Of a stretch of 50,898 nt of DNA, positions 43,900 to 50,898 are shown piece after piece; the stretch's first letter is position 1; every line of letters starts with the position of its first letter. The position numbers and the translations under genes were made by a program. A model generated the notes under the pieces. That model was not told the origin of the DNA, ran no database searches, and saw only the letters and a program-made list of their open reading frames with translations. The stretch is from the NCBI RefSeq assembly GCF_015206995.1, contig NZ_JADEXR010000033.1:1-50898 (forward strand), given 5' to 3'. The stretch is from an aff. Roholtiella sp. LEGE 12411 (GTDB lineage: Bacteria > Cyanobacteriota > Cyanobacteriia > Cyanobacteriales > Nostocaceae).

Positions 43900-44562
43900 C
43901 TAATGCTGGGTTTCCTGTGTCTGTGTATCGATAATTGCACTCCAGTCATCGTTGTTCACAGCAGCTTCGAGTTGACGCCGACGTTCGGCTTCAGTCCCAT
44001 CTATTGTTTCTGGCTCTTTAGAGAGGGTTGAGTCAGCCATTGCTTTCCGCAATTTTAATTTTTTCTCCTCGTAGGCTTGACGTTCCGCCTCTGACATAGC
44101 CGCCTTAGCAACTTCGCCTACTGTGCTAGCCCACATTCCGCTTTCGGAAGCATTACCAGGTGGTGTGCTGTCAAGTTCTGCTATCCACGTATCTCGCAAA
44201 TCTTCCATTTCTTGACGCTTTGGAAACTTGAATGTTTGCACGCGCACAAAAGCACACTTTTGCTCACCATTTTGGGCGATATGACCATTTAGAGATAGCA
44301 ACACATTCCGGGAATAACCGATGTACTGCGTACAACTTTCTGTATCCAAAACTGCGTAAACACCTGCAATTTTTGCATTTTGAGCAGCCGCACACCAAAC
44401 CACAAGGGGCATGATTTCAATCCCATCATTTACCAATTCAGGAGTTATGCTCACCTCCGTGGTGGTGTGTTCATTGTCGGAACTATACAAAAAATCATGT
44501 AGTCCACGGTGATTTGTGGGGACATTTTGATGTTCAATTGGTTGATTGTGCTGAGTTTCCAT
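43900..44562 (-). CDS. GIY-YIG nuclease-like protein
   Basis: 220 residues. A GIY-YIG-like domain in the middle: GVY at 67-69, QYIGYSRNV (Y80-G82, Arg85), then FKFPKRQEMEDLRDTWIAEL as the later helix with acidic residues. The C-terminal half is a charged helix (AERQAYEEKKLKLRK) and an acidic tail. I recall similar single-domain proteins in Nostocales; a DNA repair or nuclease role is inferred only from the fold. The first Tyr is kept, as is the catalytic-type Arg. Confidence 0.72.
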   Translation of the reverse strand: METQHNQPIEHQNVPTNHRGLHDFLYSSDNEHTTTEVSITPELVNDGIEIMPLVVWCAAAQNAKIAGVYAVLDTESCTQYIGYSRNVLLSLNGHIAQNGEQKCAFVRVQTFKFPKRQEMEDLRDTWIAELDSTPPGNASESGMWASTVGEVAKAAMSEAERQAYEEKKLKLRKAMADSTLSKEPETIDGTEAERRRQLEAAVNNDDWSAIIDTQTQETQH

Positions 44563-44724
44563 TGCAGTTGTTCCGTATGCAAATAATTAGGCGATCGCAA
44601 ATACAAATATATGCCTTTAAAATATTGAAGCTTAAATCTACTCATATCCCCAAGTCCTTTATTCTTGAGGATTTTTCCAGAGCAAAAACACCAACATGCG
44701 TTACTTTAGTCTAAAAAAGCCCCT

Positions 44725-45654
44725 ATGAATCAATTAACTTCTAAAGATTGGATATTTATCAAACAACGACTGACTCCTTATTTGTTTTTGCTACCCGCCT
44801 TAATTATTTTGGGATTAACTGTCTTTTGGCCTGCACTGCAAGCGTTTTACCTCAGCTTTACCAGCTACGAAGATCTTGCTCAACCGCCGCAATGGATAGG
44901 TCTTGCTAACTTCCTTCAGCTTGGGAAAGATGCAGTTTTTTGGAAAACTTTAGAAAACACTTTTTTATATCTTGTGGGTGTAGTGCCGATTTTGGTAATT
45001 GCTCCTTTAGGACTGGCAATTTTAGTTAATCAGAAACTGCGGGGGATGAATTGGTTTAGATCTGCATACTACACCCCAGTAGTGATTTCAATGGTAGTTG
45101 CGGGGATAGCTTGGAAATGGCTGTATGCAGAAAATGGCTTACTCAATCAGTTGCTGAAAACTTTGGGGATTTTTCCAGAAGGTATTCCCTGGCTAACCAG
45201 TCCAGCGAAAATTTTTGGCATTGTACCAATTTCTCTAGCCAGTGTGATGGCTGTGACTGTGTGGAAGGGACTAGGATACTACATGGTAATTTATTTAGCG
45301 GGATTGCAATCAATTCCTGCTGATGTGTACGAAGCCGCTGCAATTGATGGCTCTGATGGTATCCGCAAACACTTGGATATCACCATACCCTTGATGAAAC
45401 CTTATTTAGCATTGGTGGCGGTAATTTCAGCGATTTCTGCTACCAAAGTGTTTGAAGAAGTATACATTATGACCCAAGGTGGGCCATTGAGTAGCTCGAA
45501 AACAATTGTTTATTATCTATATGAGCAAGCTTTCAATAATTTAGAAATTAGCTATGCATGTACAATTGGGTTAGTGCTATTTCTAATAATTTTAGGGCTA
45601 TCGATTTTGCGATTATTGATTAGTCAGCAAGGAAGCGATAATATTACAATCTAA
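44725..45654 (+). CDS. Sugar ABC transporter permease (MalF/UgpA type)
   Basis: 309 residues with six membrane segments. The start LTPYLFLLPALIILGLTVFWP, the cytoplasmic EAA loop (YEAAAIDGSDGIRKHLDITIPLMKP) and the MTQGGPLSSS motif are typical of the first permease of carbohydrate importers. No partner permease, ATPase or binding protein is adjacent, so the set is split, as often in cyanobacteria. ATG start with little ribosome-site signal. Confidence 0.92.
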   Translation: MNQLTSKDWIFIKQRLTPYLFLLPALIILGLTVFWPALQAFYLSFTSYEDLAQPPQWIGLANFLQLGKDAVFWKTLENTFLYLVGVVPILVIAPLGLAILVNQKLRGMNWFRSAYYTPVVISMVVAGIAWKWLYAENGLLNQLLKTLGIFPEGIPWLTSPAKIFGIVPISLASVMAVTVWKGLGYYMVIYLAGLQSIPADVYEAAAIDGSDGIRKHLDITIPLMKPYLALVAVISAISATKVFEEVYIMTQGGPLSSSKTIVYYLYEQAFNNLEISYACTIGLVLFLIILGLSILRLLISQQGSDNITI

Positions 45655-45660
45655 ATGCCC

Positions 45661-45693
45661 AAAAACTCCACCCCCTTGTGGGTGAAGTTTTTT
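45661..45693. terminator. Bidirectional terminator between convergent genes
   Basis: AAAAACT.CACCC pairs with GGGTG.AGTTTTT around a 6-base loop. It serves both the sugar permease gene and the tamB-like gene, whose stop is three bases away. Confidence 0.88.
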
Positions 45694-45695
45694 AT

Positions 45696-48600
45696 CTAAA
45701 ACCGCGTTTGATACTCCACAATTGCACGACTGTCATCAGATAAATTAGTAGAAGCACGCGCCCGAAATTCGTCGTTTATCCGGTAATTTATACCCCACTG
45801 AAAGGGGTCATCTGCGGTCAAAATCTTAATGCTAGAAACGGAAACTTTGGGAGAAATATCAATCCCAGCCTCTGCTGCTAACTCCAAAGTTGAACTGTTC
45901 CTTCCAGCTTCGGGATTATTGGAGATAACGGTGGGAAAAACACGCAGTTCACTTAAACCCAAAGCACCACCAATCTGATTAAAAGCTGACTGAAAATTGT
46001 TAAATACAGCTGAGCCTGCTATGTTTATCAGACCCAAAGTACTGTCACCACGTCCCTGAGTGTCTACAAACCCACCCCCCAACAGAGCCACAATTTCTGT
46101 TTGACCACGTGACGGACTGCTAGTTAGTTGAAGATTTTCGTTGAGTCTACTGGCGGGGCCTTTGATATTAGCTTCTACTCGCACAGTTTCTAAGGCTGCT
46201 AACCCGGTGGAATTTGAGCGACTAAAGTCACTACTCTGAATTACATCCAGCACCTTAGCAAATAGCTGAATATCTAAATCGGGGTCGCGGGGTTGATTGG
46301 CTGTAAAAGTTGCAGTATGGTCATAGCCACGAGCGAGGCTAAATTGGGTAGTAAACAAATTTACCCCACCTGCTTTTAGCCGGATAGTGCCATCGGGTAT
46401 AGGTTGACTGAAGGAGCCGTTAACTGTCAAATTACCAGTTGCTCGAAAGCTGAGTATAGGTGGACGAGTGATTTGGACGTTTTTTCCTAGCTCTAGTTCT
46501 AGATTATTAAACCTTGCATTCTCATTACCCGTTTCAGCTTTACTTTGCTTGTTGGCTTTGGTAGGTGACACACCGATACTACTATTTGAAGTTTGCCTAG
46601 TGTTGGTATCTGCCAGCAAAACTTGACCATCAAACAAATCTACTTTACCGCCAACTAATGGGTTAAGGGCAGAGCCAGTAATCTGTAAATTGCCATTAGC
46701 GCCTCCTTGGTACAATCCCTTAAAATTCACCTTTAACTGATCGAGATTAACAGTCAGAGGATTGTTGATACTCACTTTCTCATTGTTAAAGATGGGAATC
46801 TCTCCAGCAGCTTCTACTTTACCCTGGCTAAATTTACCTTGAAGATTTTCTACTAAAATACGGTCAAAATCAAACCGTACCTTACCTGTGACACGTCCTA
46901 CCTTTTCTGGCAAAGCTTGTGCTGAAAAAATAGCATTATTAATAGTGGCAATTCCATTCACCTGTGGCTGCTGTCTCGTCCCGCGCACTTGAATATCTAT
47001 TTGCCCTTCTCCCTTCTCAAATACTAATTGGTTAGTCAACAGGTTTAACAGTGCTAATCCTTCATTTTCCACTTTCACATCCAAACTGATTTGCTCGCTG
47101 TCTGGCGCTACGGAAGCAAAAGGCAACTGGTAAGGTATGCTGCCCGTAATATTTACAGGTTCTGGCCCAGCAATTGATACATTGCTGCCAAAATTCAAGC
47201 GTCCATTGGCATAACTAAAACTTGCCATCGCTGACTCTACTGCTTTTTGATTTAGTGTTCCTTGTGTGATTTGCAATTCGCCTTGAGCTTGAGGATTGGC
47301 AATGCTCCCTGCTAAAGCAGCTGTAGCATTAAGATTACCTGTTACGCCAATTGGAAGTTTGACGAAATTATTTAGTACCTGTAATGGAAAATTATTTACC
47401 CGTAGTTGACCAGATTGTTCATTACCGCCAATGTTACCTGTGAAGGCAATCAGTCTATTCTGAGACTCGAATCGTAAAGGTCGCAACCTCAAAACCCCGT
47501 TCTCAAAGTTACCTTCAGCAATTACTCTATTGGCTCTGTAAAAACGACCTGGTTGTTCTTCTTTACCCCAGACAAAGTTTTGACCACTCAAATTAAATTG
47601 CACTGAAAGTCCGTTAGTTGTGGCAGTATCTACAGCTACTTCACCGTTGAAAGTTCCCTTTAAGTCTGCCAAATCTGGTATGGGAGTGGATATCTGCTGT
47701 TGTTCCTGTTCTGCAAGCAGGGCGTCAATTTCATAAAGGCGCTGGAGTTGGTTCAGTAAAGGCTGATTTGGCAATCCTTGCGGGTTGGTAGTCAAATCTG
47801 CTGCTTTCCCGTAGGTTGGCTCTGCCGAACCGCGTTGCAAATCTTGTAATTCAAATACCTGTGCTACTGTCAGGACATCTTGAATATTGCCCTGGTTGAC
47901 GTTAAGTTTACCTTGTAATTGAGGCCCTTTGGCGGTTTGACCAAAAGTACCAGCAAAAGTATAACGACTGTTGCCTTTGACAAATTCGCTACTGGTGAGT
48001 GTTGCTTGACCATTACCGTAGCGGAACTGAGCAGCTAAACCATCGCCTTTAATATATCCAATTTGCGGATTAGCGATCGCTAAATTCCCATTTGCTGCTA
48101 ATGTCTGCGGATTAACCAGCAAATCCCCAGTTAACAACCCAGCTATTCTACCAGCACCTAAACGCAGATTTGGCGGTGCAGTCAAATTCAATATTTTTAA
48201 GGGGAAGTTTTCCACTTGAAGCGCCAAACTATCCCCTTGAGCTTGACCTGATGCTAATGCTTGCTGCCACTTGACTAGGAAGGATTGGGGACGATTATTC
48301 GCATCCAAGTTTAGGGCAATGCGATCTCTGTTACCAGTCAAGTCTAAATTCAAACCGCGTCCCTGCGCTGACTGAATATTTCCAGTTAATAACGGCTCAA
48401 AAGCAATATCTTGAACTACAAAGTCTCGCAACCTGATTTGCCCTGTTACATTCGGCAAGGGCAGCTTACCAGTGATTTGTCCATTAAAATCAGCTTTACC
48501 AGCTACAGTTACCTGATTAGGCAGATTAATCGGTAACTGTTTGAAATCGTAATTCTGTGCTTGGACATTAAGATTTAAAGCAGTAATTTCCGGTATACCT

Positions 48601-50898
48601 GCTCGCTGTGCATTAGCTAATATGTCACCAGTGATATTTAAACCTGGAGCAGTTGCTTGTTCAATGGTAAGCTTTTCACCATTCCAAGCGATCGCAGCGC
48701 TTAGGGGTTGTTCAAAACCAGGGATACCTTGAGACAACTGCACCTGACCAGCAGCACGCACATCAGCTAACTTAGACGCTCCTAAAGTGCCTACTACTTG
48801 CATCTTCCCGCCAAACTGACCCCGTAACTGCTGATTCAAGCGACCTAATTCCACGCCTGAAGCATTGACTACAGCTTGATAGCGACCATTCACTAATTGA
48901 ATGTTAGAGGCTGTAACTATGCCACCTGCAACATTCACCTGTCCTTGACCGCTGGCTTGGATATTTTGCGGTTGGAAAGCCTCCACAGACCCCGCCACGT
49001 TTAATTGACCATTTAACGCTCCCTGAAACTGCGGAGGTATTGCTGTTAACTGCTCCAAGGGCACGTTATTTGCCTGAACTTGTGCCTGATAGCGACCATT
49101 AGCCAGTTGGATATTTTTGGCTGTAACTATGCCATTTCCAATATTTACCCGTGCTTGACCGCTGGCTTGGATATCTTGCGGTTGGAAAGATTCAATAGAA
49201 CCCCCCACATTAAAATTACCATTTAAAGCTCCTTTTACCCGTGGCGGAACTGCTGTCAACTGTTGCACAGGTACGTTATTTACTTGGATTTGTGCCTGAT
49301 ATACACCATCAGCAACTTGAATATTTTTGGCTGTAACTGTACCACTAGCAACAGCAAGGCGGGCCGTACCATTACCGCGCAGGGTTTTGAGACTAAAATT
49401 ATCTCTGCTACCTGCTATTTGAAACGTACCCGCCAATGGCCCAGTTAAAACTGGGGGAGACTTTTTCAATATTTGCCCCAGCTTTACACCATTTGCGACT
49501 AATTGAGCAGAAAAACTTTGGTCTTGCAACTGGACATTAGATATTGCAATTGTGCCACCAGCAACTTGAATTCCTGCCCCTTCAGTGCGAATCGTCGCCA
49601 CTTGGAATGGCCCTGTAGTTCCTGAGAGAAGCAGACGACCATTGAACTGCGCCCCCGCTAAAGAGACATTTTGCAGTTGATTTTTGTTGACAAAAGGTTC
49701 CACCTGGACACCAGAGGCTTGAGCAACGGCTTGCCAACGTTGATTAGCGTAACTGCCAGTTCCCCGAACTATACCACCAGCGACATTAAGGGCTACATTG
49801 CGGAAAGAAACGGTACGATTTGGAGCGATGCCTGCGGCAACCCCAGAGGGGAACGCAACTTCGCCAGTTCCGGGATAAGTCCCACCAGGAGCTTGAAATC
49901 TTACCACAGTCTGGACACTGTTAGGAGCACCTCGCAGTTGAGCTGTAGCAGAAATAGTGCCGATTTGAAATTTAGGTTTAGTTTCGTAAACTTTAGCGAT
50001 CGCATCCCCAGGAAGGTTCCTGGCAGCGAAATTCAAATCCAGTTGGGGAGCTTTACCAAGTTGGATTGTACCAGCACCCGTAATTTCACCGCCAACTGTT
50101 GCTTTACCTTGAATATCTTTTAGGATAATCCTGGAAGAACTGCTATAAAAATCAAACTGGCTACTAATACTATTAAAATCAACTTTGTCAATTCGCGCAG
50201 GTTTAATCGTGGCAACCGTGCCTGAAAGAATTGGCTTAGTGGTTGCGCCCACCAGCTGCAAATCTGCTTTGACTTGCCCAGCTACAGGCATAGGTAGTGT
50301 TACATTCAGAGCCTCTTGGGCGTTTGCCAAGCTCACCGCATTTACACGCCCTACCAACTTAAACCCGGCTTTCGAGTCGATAATACCCGTAGCAACTAAG
50401 GGAATTTTACCGTAATTAGTAGCAACATTGTCTAGCTGTACTTGCGTTCCCTGGAAGCGGATGTTGCCTTGGATATTATTAAATAGTTTTGGTACACGGG
50501 GCACTTGAAGCGTCACCCCTTGTAAACTGGCAGTGCCAAACAATAAAGTCGGCTGTCCTGGTGCTAGTTGAATCTGCTGCAAGTCGCCATTAACTCGACC
50601 CGCCTGTAAGCTAAACGGTAACTTGATTAAGCGGGTAACATCCGCAGCCAGCAAACCTTGTCCTTGTAACTGTAAGTTGCCAGCTAGTACCTTGGAACGT
50701 GTTTCCCCCTGGATGGAAATATTACCACCACTATCCGCTTGACCTACAACGTTAAACTTTATTTGCTGATTGTTTTCTAAGAGTTGAGCAGTTCCGTTGA
50801 CTTGCGAAAACTCTATAGGAGAGTCCTGAGTCCTGAGTGAAGAGTTAGAATTTCTCTCCCCTGCTTCCCCTGCTTCCCCTGCTCCTTTGCCCCCCTGC
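45696..50898 (-). CDS. TamB-like translocation/assembly protein (N-terminus outside the window)
   Basis: At least 1733 residues; the frame stays open to the right edge, so an ATG or TTG inside it is not the true start. The protein is almost all repeated beta-strands of the AsmA/TamB type. The C-terminal DUF490/TamB domain includes VQITRPPILSFRATGNLTVNG, EIVALLGGGF and the last residues VEYQTRF. TamB-like bridges are thought to carry lipid or outer-membrane proteins across the envelope. A 70-residue tandem repeat lies at about residues encoded by 48740-49500. Near the right edge the protein reads GAGEAGEAGERNSNS, a low-complexity insertion. Confidence 0.9.
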   Translation of the reverse strand, partial: QGGKGAGEAGEAGERNSNSSLRTQDSPIEFSQVNGTAQLLENNQQIKFNVVGQADSGGNISIQGETRSKVLAGNLQLQGQGLLAADVTRLIKLPFSLQAGRVNGDLQQIQLAPGQPTLLFGTASLQGVTLQVPRVPKLFNNIQGNIRFQGTQVQLDNVATNYGKIPLVATGIIDSKAGFKLVGRVNAVSLANAQEALNVTLPMPVAGQVKADLQLVGATTKPILSGTVATIKPARIDKVDFNSISSQFDFYSSSSRIILKDIQGKATVGGEITGAGTIQLGKAPQLDLNFAARNLPGDAIAKVYETKPKFQIGTISATAQLRGAPNSVQTVVRFQAPGGTYPGTGEVAFPSGVAAGIAPNRTVSFRNVALNVAGGIVRGTGSYANQRWQAVAQASGVQVEPFVNKNQLQNVSLAGAQFNGRLLLSGTTGPFQVATIRTEGAGIQVAGGTIAISNVQLQDQSFSAQLVANGVKLGQILKKSPPVLTGPLAGTFQIAGSRDNFSLKTLRGNGTARLAVASGTVTAKNIQVADGVYQAQIQVNNVPVQQLTAVPPRVKGALNGNFNVGGSIESFQPQDIQASGQARVNIGNGIVTAKNIQLANGRYQAQVQANNVPLEQLTAIPPQFQGALNGQLNVAGSVEAFQPQNIQASGQGQVNVAGGIVTASNIQLVNGRYQAVVNASGVELGRLNQQLRGQFGGKMQVVGTLGASKLADVRAAGQVQLSQGIPGFEQPLSAAIAWNGEKLTIEQATAPGLNITGDILANAQRAGIPEITALNLNVQAQNYDFKQLPINLPNQVTVAGKADFNGQITGKLPLPNVTGQIRLRDFVVQDIAFEPLLTGNIQSAQGRGLNLDLTGNRDRIALNLDANNRPQSFLVKWQQALASGQAQGDSLALQVENFPLKILNLTAPPNLRLGAGRIAGLLTGDLLVNPQTLAANGNLAIANPQIGYIKGDGLAAQFRYGNGQATLTSSEFVKGNSRYTFAGTFGQTAKGPQLQGKLNVNQGNIQDVLTVAQVFELQDLQRGSAEPTYGKAADLTTNPQGLPNQPLLNQLQRLYEIDALLAEQEQQQISTPIPDLADLKGTFNGEVAVDTATTNGLSVQFNLSGQNFVWGKEEQPGRFYRANRVIAEGNFENGVLRLRPLRFESQNRLIAFTGNIGGNEQSGQLRVNNFPLQVLNNFVKLPIGVTGNLNATAALAGSIANPQAQGELQITQGTLNQKAVESAMASFSYANGRLNFGSNVSIAGPEPVNITGSIPYQLPFASVAPDSEQISLDVKVENEGLALLNLLTNQLVFEKGEGQIDIQVRGTRQQPQVNGIATINNAIFSAQALPEKVGRVTGKVRFDFDRILVENLQGKFSQGKVEAAGEIPIFNNEKVSINNPLTVNLDQLKVNFKGLYQGGANGNLQITGSALNPLVGGKVDLFDGQVLLADTNTRQTSNSSIGVSPTKANKQSKAETGNENARFNNLELELGKNVQITRPPILSFRATGNLTVNGSFSQPIPDGTIRLKAGGVNLFTTQFSLARGYDHTATFTANQPRDPDLDIQLFAKVLDVIQSSDFSRSNSTGLAALETVRVEANIKGPASRLNENLQLTSSPSRGQTEIVALLGGGFVDTQGRGDSTLGLINIAGSAVFNNFQSAFNQIGGALGLSELRVFPTVISNNPEAGRNSSTLELAAEAGIDISPKVSVSSIKILTADDPFQWGINYRINDEFRARASTNLSDDSRAIVEYQTRF
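48740..49500 (-). repeat. Tandem 210-base repeat inside the tamB-like gene
   Basis: The segment containing GCTGGCTTGG ATAT.TTGCGG recurs at 48951, 49161 and, more diverged, 49371: a strict 210-base (70-codon) period. Each unit encodes a VTAKNIQ...YQAQVQ..NVPL.QLTA.PP block. Confidence 0.85.

Overview
The window comes from a filamentous, heterocyst-type cyanobacterium of the Nostoc/Anabaena group. It carries oxygenic photosynthesis genes (psbO, psaI, psbEFLJ, ycf48, rubA, ndhCKJ), many HIP1 octamers (GCGATCGC), moderate to low GC, heptameric tandem repeats in spacers, and giant WD40 signalling proteins. All calls were made by reading the sequence and translations; no database search was run.

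Layout. 1-5.2 kb: the end of a probable transposase (+), then a potassium-ATPase operon on the minus strand (kdpA, kdpB, a stop-interrupted kdpF/kdpG-like gene, kdpC). 6.0-13.1 kb: a minus-strand peptide-export locus of the double-glycine-leader type. It has a C39-peptidase ABC exporter with a cyclic-nucleotide-binding-like N-terminus, an HlyD-type adaptor, a parvulin-like protein and two precursor genes whose leaders are both exactly 21 residues. 14.3-16.4 kb: small genes (a DUF6881-like protein, a one-helix membrane protein, an unknown) and a methyltransferase remnant. 16.5-18.0 kb: grxC and gshB, the latter with an in-frame repeat insertion. 18.4-21.4 kb: ftsQ and ftsZ on the minus strand. 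22.0-28.7 kb: a two-gene ATPase system, an AAA-like P-loop protein followed by a 1686-residue TPR/STAND/transmembrane/14xWD40 protein. 28.8-33.8 kb: a small conserved gene, psbO, a group 3 sigma factor (sigF-like), a PilP-like lipoprotein and a small conserved protein. 34.1-36.8 kb: a 913-residue protein of unknown function. 36.9-39.8 kb: psaI, then on the minus strand rubA-ycf48-psbE-psbF-psbL-psbJ (photosystem assembly and cytochrome b559). 40.1-41.8 kb: ndhC-ndhK-ndhJ. 42.0-43.9 kb: permease and ATPase of an iron-chelate/cobalamin-type importer. 43.9-45.7 kb: a GIY-YIG-like protein and a lone sugar-ABC permease. 45.7 kb to the end: a TamB-like giant protein whose N-terminus lies outside the window.

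How they fit together. The most distinctive accessory units are the peptide-export locus (6-13 kb) and the ATPase/STAND-WD40 pair (22-28.7 kb). The rest is mostly housekeeping photosynthesis, cell division and transport. Short repeats have entered both spacers (upstream of psbE, upstream of kdpA) and coding sequences (gshB, probably the STAND gene and the tamB-like gene), so repeat invasion is a recurring theme.
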